Origin: an uncultured Opitutia bacterium
Lineage (GTDB): Bacteria; Verrucomicrobiota; Verrucomicrobiia; Opitutales; UBA953
Length of the DNA: 6,689 nt
Assembly (NCBI GenBank): GCA_903921665.1
Contig: CAIXQT010000195.1
Span: 1 to 6,689 of the forward strand
Direction: 5' to 3'
Both the position numbers and the translations under genes were made by a program. The notes under the pieces were generated by a model that saw only the letters and a list, made by a program, of their open reading frames with translations, searched no databases and was not told the origin of the DNA. Below are positions 1 through 5,539 of this stretch, one piece after another. Every line of letters starts with the position of its first letter. Within the stretch, counting starts at the first letter, position 1.

Positions 1-1
1 C

Positions 2-208
2 CAGGCGGCCGTCGGCTCCAAGGTCATCGCCCGCGAGACCATCGGCTCCGTCGGCAAGGACGTGACCGCGAAGTGCTACGGCGGCGACATCTCCCGTAAG
101 CGCAAGCTCCTCGACAAGCAGAAGGAGGGTAAGAAGCGCATGAAGCAGATCGGCAAGGTCGACATCCCGCAGGAAGCCTTCATCAAGATCCTCAAGAACG
201 AGGGTTGA
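2..208 (+). CDS. lepA: Elongation factor 4 (LepA), C-terminal fragment
   Basis: Only the last 68 codons and the TGA stop are inside the window; the gene enters from the left edge. LepA/EF4 is a ribosome-associated translational GTPase proposed to back-translocate or remodel stalled ribosomes. The fragment is the family-specific C-terminal domain, not the GTPase domain. It contains the hallmark motifs DVTAKCYGGDISRKRKLL (fragment residues 20-37) and KQKEGKKRMKQIG (39-51), followed by the typical ending VDIPQEAF (53-60). This basic segment is nearly invariant in LepA and absent from EF-G, so the assignment is firm. The gene is followed 57 bp later by lepB on the same strand, the pairing known as the lepA-lepB operon in E. 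coli. The reading frame is intact up to its natural stop. Confidence 0.96.
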   Translation, partial: QAAVGSKVIARETIGSVGKDVTAKCYGGDISRKRKLLDKQKEGKKRMKQIGKVDIPQEAFIKILKNEG

Positions 209-225
209 GCCCCAATTCGGGCTTT
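208..225 (+). terminator. Weak terminator- or attenuator-like hairpin after lepA
   Basis: A 5-bp stem AGCCC (208-212) pairs with GGGCT (219-223) around the loop CAATTC. Only a short T run follows (TTTCCC). It begins at the last base of the lepA stop codon. The stem is too short and the T tract too poor for a confident intrinsic terminator. It may attenuate lepA-lepB readthrough or be fortuitous. Confidence 0.3.
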
Positions 226-265
226 CCCTCGGTGGGGTGGCCGTTAGTTTGGGTAGGTCTCTCCC

Positions 266-1609
266 ATGTCTTTCTACTACCGTCGCAAGCTCCGCAAGAT
301 CGGCAAGGCCTTGCTCGAGGCCTCGGAGAAGATCGAACTTTACCGTGCCGACGTGCTCACCAAGGAGGCGCTCAACGAGCAGCTCGAACTGGTCGACAAG
401 GTGCGCGCCGCCTCCAAGGACCGGACGACGGAGATCACGCAGGTCGAAGCCCTCCTGAATCGGCTGCACGAGGTCCTCGTCCGCAACGGCGGCAAGATCT
501 ACCCGGTTTCCACGGGCACCGACTACACCGAGATGGTGGTCATGGCCGCCATCGTGGCCGGTTCGATCCGCAGCTTCTTCCTGCAGCCGTTCAAGATTCC
601 CACGAACTCCATGTGGCCCACGTACAACGGCATGACCGCCGAGGTGCGCGCCGCCGACGATCCCGTCCCGAGCCTTCCGTTGCGCCTGCTCGAGAAGGTC
701 CAGTGGACCTGGACCTATGTGATTCCCGCCGAAGCGACCGGCGAAGTGGGTATCCCGATCGTGATGCAGCGCTACGGCAACAACCAGGTCGAGTACGGCC
801 TGCGCTCCCGCCAGCGCACCATCGACGACGGTATCTTCGGCACGGGCATCTGGAAGGGCCCGGCGGACAAGCATGAGATCCAGGTCGGCGCATCCATGCA
901 GGCCGTGACGATGCCGGCCGATTTCGGTTTCGAGACGGTGCTGCTCCGTACGTTCTTCCCCGAAGAGGCCAAGCTGAAGTTGCCCCGCCAGGATCAGGAC
1001 CGCTGGCGCGTGGTGTTCGCCAAGGCCGCCCGCGAGGGTCGCATCAAGAACGGTCCGTTCGGCCCAGTACTGATGACTGGCAAGCAGGCTACGGCCGGCC
1101 AGACGATGCTCAACTTCGACATCCTGACGGGTGACATGCTCTTCGTGGATCGCATGTCCTATCATTTCGTCGAGCCCGCCCGCGGCGACACGTTCGTCTT
1201 CCGCACGAACAATATCCCGGGGCTCAACGACCAGTACGGCCAGCCCTCGCAGAACTATTACGTCAAGCGTCTGGCCGGCGTCCCCGGCCAGAAGCTCCGC
1301 GTGGGCGAAAAGGGTGAGTTGTTCGTCGATGGCAAGGTCGTGACCTCGCCGGAGCCGATGGTGCTCAACAGCCGAAGGGTCATGGATAAAGGCTACTATG
1401 GCTACCTGCCCGAAGCCGGCGGTGACCGCTACGCGATCCCGCTGCAGCAGGAATATACCGTGACCCCTGGTCATTATTTCGCGATGGGCGACAACTCCTC
1501 GAACTCCTTCGACTCGCGCGGCTGGGGCGAGGTCCCCGCCAAGGATGTCGTCGGTAAGCCGCTCTTCATCCTGCACCCCTTCACGTCCCACTGGGGCCCG
1601 GCGAAGTGA
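266..1609 (+). CDS. lepB: Signal peptidase I with long insertion between Ser and Lys boxes
   Basis: Membrane-bound type I signal peptidase (Ser/Lys protease, family S26) that removes signal peptides from exported proteins; 447 residues. The N-terminus (1-75) is a charged, helical, possibly coiled-coil region. One hydrophobic segment follows (about 89-106), directly before box B with nucleophile Ser115 in NSMWPTY. General-base Lys334 lies in YYVKRLAGVPGQ (box D). Box E is GDNSSNSFDSRGWG (408-421), followed by VVGKPLFILHPF. In E. coli LepB the catalytic Ser and Lys are about 55 residues apart; here they are 219 apart, so about 160 extra residues (roughly 125-285) interrupt the catalytic core. 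All catalytic motifs are intact, so the protein should be active. The ATG at 266 is chosen because the frame is continuous from it and the transmembrane segment lies well inside. Only a weak purine stretch (TAGGT) precedes it. It probably shares a transcript with upstream lepA. Confidence 0.93.
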   Translation: MSFYYRRKLRKIGKALLEASEKIELYRADVLTKEALNEQLELVDKVRAASKDRTTEITQVEALLNRLHEVLVRNGGKIYPVSTGTDYTEMVVMAAIVAGSIRSFFLQPFKIPTNSMWPTYNGMTAEVRAADDPVPSLPLRLLEKVQWTWTYVIPAEATGEVGIPIVMQRYGNNQVEYGLRSRQRTIDDGIFGTGIWKGPADKHEIQVGASMQAVTMPADFGFETVLLRTFFPEEAKLKLPRQDQDRWRVVFAKAAREGRIKNGPFGPVLMTGKQATAGQTMLNFDILTGDMLFVDRMSYHFVEPARGDTFVFRTNNIPGLNDQYGQPSQNYYVKRLAGVPGQKLRVGEKGELFVDGKVVTSPEPMVLNSRRVMDKGYYGYLPEAGGDRYAIPLQQEYTVTPGHYFAMGDNSSNSFDSRGWGEVPAKDVVGKPLFILHPFTSHWGPAK

Positions 1610-1621
1610 TCGTTCAGAGTA

Positions 1622-1647
1622 AGGGCTAGGGCCAGGGCTGGGGCCAG
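1622..1647 (+). repeat. Degenerate hexamer array, left arm of intergenic cassette
   Basis: Four consecutive 6-bp units, AGGGCT, AGGGCC, AGGGCT and GGGGCC (1622-1645), follow the pattern RGGGCY, with AG beginning a fifth. It starts 12 bp after the lepB stop. The reverse-complement pattern recurs at 1775-1804, so the two arrays form an imperfect inverted repeat around the hairpins between them. Origin by slippage or by element insertion cannot be distinguished here. Confidence 0.7.
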
Positions 1648-1663
1648 TGACACGCTCAGGTAG

Positions 1664-1689
1664 GGACAGTACCACGTGCTGTCCTTTTT
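1664..1689 (+). terminator. Hairpin plus T run downstream of lepB (possible intrinsic terminator)
   Basis: GGACAG (1664-1669) pairs with CTGTCC (1679-1684) across a 9-nt loop containing CACGTG; five Ts follow (1685-1689). The stem plus T-run layout and the position 55 bp after the lepB stop fit a Rho-independent terminator for lepA-lepB. GTAG (1660-1663) directly precedes the stem, as in the adjacent REP-like hairpins. It could therefore be a REP-type unit that also serves as terminator. Confidence 0.55.
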
Positions 1690-1693
1690 CTTT

Positions 1694-1761
1694 GGTAGGG
1701 CTGACCGCCCTCGGTCAGCCGTGGGGTACGACTGCGGCTGAGCGGGGCGCTCAGCCCTACC
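1694..1761. repeat. REP/BIME-like inverted hairpin pair, copy 1
   Basis: Hairpin 1 is GGCTGACCG (1699-1707), loop CCCT, CGGTCAGCC (1712-1720). Hairpin 2 is GGCTGAGCG (1736-1744), loop GGG, CGCTCAGCC (1748-1756). The outer arms GGTAGGG (1694-1700) and CCCTACC (1755-1761) are also complementary, giving a possible three-way junction or cruciform. GTAG (1695-1698) abuts hairpin 1 on the plus strand. CTAC (1757-1760), which is GTAG on the minus strand, abuts hairpin 2. Two inverted units, each with GTAG at the 5' foot, is the known layout of REP pairs (BIMEs). A related copy in opposite orientation lies at 6601-6657. The spacer between hairpins is 15 nt here and 2 nt there. Confidence 0.75.
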
Positions 1762-1774
1762 CGCTGTCTTGCCT

Positions 1775-1804
1775 AGCCCCAGCCCTAGCCCTAACTCTGG
1801 CCCT
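1775..1804 (-). repeat. Degenerate hexamer array, right arm of intergenic cassette
   Basis: Five 6-bp units, AGCCCC, AGCCCT, AGCCCT, AACTCT and GGCCCT, mirror the array at 1622-1647 on the opposite strand. Read in reverse complement it matches the left array with one hexamer missing, which indicates whole-unit gain or loss. It ends 8 bp before the start codon at 1813, so it occupies the place where a ribosome binding site would normally lie. Confidence 0.7.
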
Positions 1805-1812
1805 ATTCCGCC

Positions 1813-2484
1813 ATGTCCTGGACCCTCTATCGCCACTACAAGGGCAACCATTACCTTCGGCTCGGGGGCGCGGCGCATTCCGAGGACCTTTCGCCGCAGG
1901 TCGTCTATCGCTGCCTGTATGATAATCCGGCGGCGCGCACGTGGGTCCGTCCGCAACCGATGTTCGAAGGCACGATCGAGGACGGCCGCCCGCGTTTCAC
2001 TCCGGTGGGTCGGCTTCGGCTGGTGCAGCCCGAAGAGCTGCGCACCGTCCTGGCCTTCGGCTACGACGCCTGGAAGCACGGGAAGACCTTTGACCAATAT
2101 TGCACCGATAAGGATCAGGACCCAAACCATGTCCGCGGTACGCGCTACCTGCTCGAGGACGTGTCCGGTCAGCCTGTGTCTGCGTTGAATGTCCTGCGCT
2201 TCCGCGAAAGCCTCATTGGTCTCGCGTCCGTCGCGACCTCGCCGGATCAGCGGGGCAAAGGCTACGCTTCGTTGCTCCTGCGCGCCGTCATGGAGCTGCA
2301 TCGCTTCGCTCAGCTCGACACGCGCTTCCTGCTCTTCTCCGAGGTCAAGCCGGCCATCTACGAACGCCACGGCTTCCGCGTGCTACCGGCGGAGCACCAG
2401 CGCTTCCCTAAGTCTCTCGCTATGGCCACCGGCGAGTCGGCGCTCTCCGCGACCGAAGCCGAATTCCTGAAGGCCTATTTTTAG
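1813..2484 (+). CDS. DUF1653-GNAT N-acetyltransferase fusion protein
   Basis: A 223-residue soluble protein with two parts. Residues 3-66 match the small DUF1653 domain: LYRHYKGNHYLRLGGAAHSE near the start, then VVYRCLYD, WVRPQPMF and RFTPV. Residues about 70-195 resemble a GNAT acetyltransferase. SVATSPDQRGKGYASLLLRA (139-158) is motif A, with the Q/R-x-x-G-x-G/A acetyl-CoA pyrophosphate loop at QRGKGYA. RFLLFSEVKPAIYERHGF (171-188) is the motif B strand-helix, with Tyr183 in the usual place of the general acid. The substrate is unknown. DUF1653 is usually a stand-alone small protein of unknown function, so its link to an acetyltransferase suggests a substrate-recognition or regulatory role; that is inference. 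The ATG at 1813 is well supported because DUF1653 homology begins within three residues. There is no Shine-Dalgarno motif; a hexamer array lies directly upstream. The gene converges on the hydrolase gene with a 9-bp gap. Confidence 0.82.
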   Translation: MSWTLYRHYKGNHYLRLGGAAHSEDLSPQVVYRCLYDNPAARTWVRPQPMFEGTIEDGRPRFTPVGRLRLVQPEELRTVLAFGYDAWKHGKTFDQYCTDKDQDPNHVRGTRYLLEDVSGQPVSALNVLRFRESLIGLASVATSPDQRGKGYASLLLRAVMELHRFAQLDTRFLLFSEVKPAIYERHGFRVLPAEHQRFPKSLAMATGESALSATEAEFLKAYF

Positions 2485-2487
2485 GCC
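2472..2487. other. Short palindrome across the DUF1653-GNAT stop codon
   Basis: GGCCTA (2472-2477), TTTT, TAGGCC (2482-2487) forms a 6-bp stem with a 4-nt loop that includes the TAG stop. It lies at the convergent junction of two genes, where a bidirectional terminator would be useful. No T run follows on either strand, so terminator function is doubtful. Confidence 0.3.
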
Positions 2488-2493
2488 AGCGGC

Positions 2494-3303
2494 TTACTTC
2501 TTCGCCGGCGTGGCCAGGGCGACCTTCTCCAGCCACGCGGCGACCTTGGGATGCTCGGACTCCGCGAAGGCGTGGCCGACGCCGGCCATCTCGCTGCCGA
2601 CCACGGTCGCGCCCTTGGCCTTGAGGGCCTTGGGCAACTGGCTGGTGGCCGGTTTGTTGGATCCTTTTTCACCGCCCCAGCAGGCGTAGGCGAACTTGCC
2701 CTTCAGGTCGGGCAGATTGCCTTTCGAGGAATACGCAGTGCCGCCGCCGTCGGCCAAGACGAAAATCCCGAAATAGTCGGTGAGCTTCGGACGGCCGCTC
2801 AGGCGCAGCATGCCGTCGATCGCGTGCGCTCCGTTGCTGAAGCCGGCGATGATCGAGTGTTGCTTGTCGAGGTTCGGGATCACCTTCGCGATCTCATCGA
2901 GCATGAAGCGTTGGTAGGTCCAGACCTTCGCATAATCACCGACCATGTTCGCCTGGGCGGGGTTGTTCGCGCCCTTGGGGTAGGGGAGACCGACGAGGAT
3001 AAAGTCGCCTGCGGGCAGGAATGAGCCGCTCGGGTTGTTGCCGCCTTCGCCTCCGCCCAGCCAGGCCACCAGCGGATATCTCTTTCCGGCCTCGTAGCCG
3101 GCGGGAAGCTTCACGTGGCAGGCGGCGAGCGCACCGTGACGATCTACGGTCAGTTCCGGGAAATCGAACTTCAGCGACGCGCCCGGCGCGACCTGAGTCT
3201 GGAGTTCCGTGCGCGGGACGGCTACGTCGGCCACCACCGCCGGCTTGTCAGCCGCTACCAATGACACGCAATAGGCGAGCAGGGCGAAGAAGGCCGAACG
3301 CAT
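2494..3303 (-). CDS. Exported alpha/beta hydrolase (esterase/depolymerase-like)
   Basis: A 269-residue protein with a probable signal peptide: MRSAF, a hydrophobic core through about residue 16, and likely cleavage near Ala18 (LVAA, then DK). The mature part looks like an alpha/beta hydrolase. CHVKLPAGYEAGKRYPLVAW (62-81) is the early strand region typical of PHB-depolymerase-like and dienelactone-like esterases. GGGEGGNN (83-90) may contribute to the oxyanion hole. IIAGFSNGAHAIDG (151-164) is the nucleophile elbow with Ser156 in G-F-S-N-G. His244 in GVGHAF is the likely catalytic histidine. The acid is not certain; Asp185 or Asp199 are candidates. Substrate is not predictable, but periplasmic or extracellular ester hydrolysis is plausible. 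The ATG at 3303 is supported by the signal peptide starting there. It lies 93 bp downstream of the menD stop on the same strand, with a 25-bp hairpin in between, so cotranscription with menD is uncertain. Confidence 0.78.
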   Translation of the reverse strand: MRSAFFALLAYCVSLVAADKPAVVADVAVPRTELQTQVAPGASLKFDFPELTVDRHGALAACHVKLPAGYEAGKRYPLVAWLGGGEGGNNPSGSFLPAGDFILVGLPYPKGANNPAQANMVGDYAKVWTYQRFMLDEIAKVIPNLDKQHSIIAGFSNGAHAIDGMLRLSGRPKLTDYFGIFVLADGGGTAYSSKGNLPDLKGKFAYACWGGEKGSNKPATSQLPKALKAKGATVVGSEMAGVGHAFAESEHPKVAAWLEKVALATPAKK

Positions 3304-3342
3304 ACGATCATTAAGCCACCGGATGAAAATAGGGACAGAGCA

Positions 3343-3402
3343 AAGTAAGGGGTCAGACCGCTTCTGACAGATATCGCTCAGAAGCGGTCTGACCCCTTAC
3401 TT
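3343..3402. repeat. 25-bp perfect inverted repeat overlapping the menD stop codon
   Basis: Arm 3343-3367 is the exact reverse complement of arm 3378-3402, with a 10-nt spacer (3368-3377) that includes GATATC. Arms begin AAGTAAGGGGTCAGACC and contain the smaller near-palindrome GGTC-A-GACC. The right arm supplies the menD stop (TAA at 3399-3397 on the minus strand) and the last Lys codon. On the minus strand it is a strong hairpin between menD and the hydrolase gene. No T run directly follows it, so it is not a textbook terminator. The motif AGGGACAG lies 5 bp outside it (3331-3338) and is also found at 1662-1669 in the hairpin after lepB. A mobile REP-type or MITE-like insertion is plausible. 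Confidence 0.85.
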
Positions 3403-5109
3403 GAACGACTTCTGGCGCCAGGCGGCGTCGGCTTCGCGATCGGTCCGGAATTCGATGACGCGGACGCCTTTGCCGCGGACTTCGAGGAGGCGACGTAGGT
3501 CGTTCCATCCGTCCGCGAGGTCGTGACGTACTTTATGGGCGGCGCAGAGCTTGCCGAGGTCGGTCGCCTGCGGCGTGCCCCAGAGCTGTTCGAAGCGGGC
3601 GCTCTGCGCGACGGCGAGGTGATTGAAGATGCCGCCGCCCTGGTTGTTGATCACCACGACCGTGAGGTCGCCGCGGTGGCCGTAGGCGGAAAGCAGGGCG
3701 TTGCTGTCGTGCAGGAAAGTCAGGTCGCCGCAGAGCAGCACCGTGCGCTTGCCGTCGAGCGAAGCGCCGAGCGCGGTCGAGACCGTGCCGTCGATGCCGT
3801 TGGCACCGCGGTTGGTCAGCACTTCCGGGCCCGGGCCGGGCGGATGATAGAACCACTCCACGTCGCGGATCGGCATGCTGCTGCCGACGAAGAGGCGGTC
3901 ATCGGGTCCGAGGGCTTCGTCGAGCAACGAAACGACGCGGCCTTCGAAGGGCCAGTCGACGTCCACGATGCGCGTGAGCTTCTTGGCGGCGGCTTTCTGA
4001 GCCGTTTGCCAGGCTTTGCCGTAAGCGGAGGCCTTCGCCGAAACCTTGTCGCCCGAAGGCACGAGCTGTCCATCGAGGCGGCTCCAGCGCGAATGGGTCG
4101 GGTCGGTGTTCTCGCCCGCGCGGCCGAGCTGGATGACGGTGAGGTCGCCATCCTTGAGCCAAGCGCGCAGGACCTTACTGGTCGGGAGCGGGCCGACGAA
4201 GACCGCGGCCTGCGGACGCAGTGCCTTGGCGGCTTTGGCGTCGCGCAGGATGAGGTCGTAGCCCGAGACCAGCGAAGCGTCGCCCGCGAGGTCGCCGCGG
4301 AGCGTGCCGGCGCCGTCGGCGAGGATCGGCCAGCCGGTCAGCTGGAAAAGCTCACGCAGGGCCGCGGCGCTCTCGTCGCGATCCTCGAAGGCATGCGGTC
4401 CGACCACGATGACGCCGCGGTCCGTCTTCGGGAGCAGGCTGGCGACCGTGGCGGGCGTGAGCGTCGGGCGGACGATGCCGCAGGGCGGGACGGCGGTGAA
4501 GGTTTCGAGATTCAGGCCTGTGGGCGCCTTGAAGCCCTTTTCAGGGTCGGAGGGGGCGAGAGGGTCGCGGAAGGGCAGATTGAGGTGCACCGGGCCGGCC
4601 AGAGGGCCTTGCGAGCGCTGCCAGGCGTCGACCAGCACCTGGCGCCAGTGACGGAGCAGGCCGAGGTCGGCGGCGGGCACGGCGGCCTCGGCGGACCAGA
4701 CAGGGTATGAGCCGTAGATGCCGTTCTGGGTGATCGTCTGACCGGAGTGGCATTCGCGCAGCTCGGGCGGGCGGTCGGCGGTCAGGACGAGAAGGGGCGT
4801 AGCCGAGAGGCGGGCTTCGACGACGGCGGGCAGGTAGTTGGCGGCGGCGGTGCCGGAAGTGCAGAGCAGGGCGGCGGGGCGGCCGGTGGCCTTGGCGAGG
4901 CCGAGGGCGATGAAGCCGGCCGAACGTTCGTCCAACGCGACCGTCACGTGCAGGCCGGCGCTTTCGGCGAAAGCATGGGCGAGCGGCGTCGAGCGCGAGC
5001 CGGGCGAGATCACCACGTGCGTGAGTCCGAGGCGGCGGAGGGTGCGCACGCCCACGTCGGCCCAGAGGGCGTTCGTATTCAGGTGCTTCGTCGCGCGGGC
5101 CATAGCCAT
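3397..5109 (-). CDS. menD: MenD, SEPHCHC synthase (menaquinone biosynthesis)
   Basis: Thiamine-diphosphate-dependent enzyme that condenses isochorismate with 2-oxoglutarate, releasing CO2, to give SEPHCHC, an early step of classical menaquinone synthesis; cytoplasmic. From the ATG at 5109 it is 570 residues, close to the 556 of E. coli MenD. Family motifs in order: ISPGSRSTPLA (34-43), ALDERSAGFIALGLAK (58-73) with the ThDP-activating Glu61, LLCTSGTAAANYLPAVVEA (81-99), LTADRPPELRECHSGQTITQ (109-128), SSMPIRDVEWF (410-420), NRGANGIDGTVSTALG (433-448), and the ThDP/Mg motif GDLTFLHDSN (461-470) followed by INNQGGGIF. A TTG at 5124 would add five residues, and a second ATG at 5103 would remove two; the 5109 ATG is the simplest choice. 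No other men genes are visible nearby. The stop codon lies inside a 25-bp inverted repeat. The gene is divergent from the small membrane protein gene at 5181. Confidence 0.96.
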   Translation of the reverse strand: MAMARATKHLNTNALWADVGVRTLRRLGLTHVVISPGSRSTPLAHAFAESAGLHVTVALDERSAGFIALGLAKATGRPAALLCTSGTAAANYLPAVVEARLSATPLLVLTADRPPELRECHSGQTITQNGIYGSYPVWSAEAAVPAADLGLLRHWRQVLVDAWQRSQGPLAGPVHLNLPFRDPLAPSDPEKGFKAPTGLNLETFTAVPPCGIVRPTLTPATVASLLPKTDRGVIVVGPHAFEDRDESAAALRELFQLTGWPILADGAGTLRGDLAGDASLVSGYDLILRDAKAAKALRPQAAVFVGPLPTSKVLRAWLKDGDLTVIQLGRAGENTDPTHSRWSRLDGQLVPSGDKVSAKASAYGKAWQTAQKAAAKKLTRIVDVDWPFEGRVVSLLDEALGPDDRLFVGSSMPIRDVEWFYHPPGPGPEVLTNRGANGIDGTVSTALGASLDGKRTVLLCGDLTFLHDSNALLSAYGHRGDLTVVVINNQGGGIFNHLAVAQSARFEQLWGTPQATDLGKLCAAHKVRHDLADGWNDLRRLLEVRGKGVRVIEFRTDREADAAWRQKSFK

Positions 5110-5180
5110 AGGCAACCCGCCCAAGGCAGGGCTGTCCAGCGTGGGCTTGGTTTTGGGTTTAAGCCCGGCGGATTAACCCT
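5110..5180. promoter_or_regulatory. Divergent intergenic region, menD / membrane-protein operon
   Basis: This 71-bp gap separates two divergent genes, so it should hold promoters for both, perhaps extending into coding sequence. I cannot identify convincing -35/-10 pairs. GGGCTT (5143-5148) and AAGCCC (5161-5166) can pair around a G/T-rich 12-nt loop, which could be an operator or a leader hairpin of the plus-strand gene. No clear Shine-Dalgarno precedes either start. The call rests on gene orientation rather than on a recognised site. Confidence 0.35.
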
Positions 5181-5534
5181 ATGTTTCCCCTTCAAATGGA
5201 GGTCTTCCTGCATCTGCTGCCCCTGATCGGGTCCTTCGCGTTCGCCGGGTTGCTACTCCATGCGATTTTCTGGGCTATGACGTTCACCGTCGACGAAGCT
5301 TTTATGCGCGTGCGCTTCTACGGCTACTCCGCTCGCAAGATCGCCCTGAGCGATATCGAGTGGGCTGCGCACGATTGGGTCTTCTGGAATGAGCATTGGA
5401 CCAACACCGTCGACCCTAAGCGCATGGTGCTGCTCCGTCGTCGCACCGGCTGGTTCAAGAATTTCGTCATCAGCCCGCCGGTGCCGCAGGAGTTCCTCCG
5501 AGAACTCGCCGCCCGCGGGGTGAAGATCCGATAA
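5181..5534 (+). CDS. Small one-helix membrane protein, possibly PH-like domain
   Basis: A 117-residue protein of unknown function. A hydrophobic helix (about residues 9-33, rich in Leu, Phe, Ala) is followed by a compact, probably beta-rich, soluble tail. The tail reads like a membrane-anchored bacterial PH-type (bPH) domain: FTVDEAFMRVRFYGYSARKI (35-54), then a Trp-rich stretch WAAHDWVFWNEHW (61-73), then strands RMVLLRRRTGW and NFVISPPV, ending in a helix with PQEFLRELAARG (102-113). That resemblance is by eye only and is weak. The TAA stop is 5 bp before the next ATG, so the two genes are almost certainly cotranscribed and perhaps translationally coupled. The start codon has no evident ribosome binding site. 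A second Met at residue 6 is an alternative start that would keep the helix. Confidence 0.65.
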   Translation: MFPLQMEVFLHLLPLIGSFAFAGLLLHAIFWAMTFTVDEAFMRVRFYGYSARKIALSDIEWAAHDWVFWNEHWTNTVDPKRMVLLRRRTGWFKNFVISPPVPQEFLRELAARGVKIR

Positions 5535-5539
5535 ATTTT

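Noticed and set aside
205..876. 223-codon open frame on the plus strand
   Set aside because: It overlaps the first part of lepB in another frame and gives an Arg-rich sequence without motifs, typical of an out-of-frame GC-rich translation.
1622..1804. Telomere-like AGGGCT/AGCCCT hexamers
   Set aside because: They are too few, degenerate and internal between two intact genes; nothing suggests a chromosome end.
1474..2370. 298-codon open frame on the minus strand
   Set aside because: It is antisense to the end of lepB and most of the DUF1653-GNAT gene and runs through the intergenic repeats, giving low-complexity stretches of Leu-Gly and Ala-Leu. Both plus-strand genes have clear family motifs.
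3523..4710. 395-codon open frame on the plus strand
   Set aside because: It is entirely antisense to menD, which has every expected motif. Long antisense frames are common opposite GC-rich genes.
5110..5124. TTG at 5124 as the menD start
   Set aside because: It would add only five residues. The ATG codons at 5109 and 5103 are better starts and keep the usual distance to the first conserved motif.
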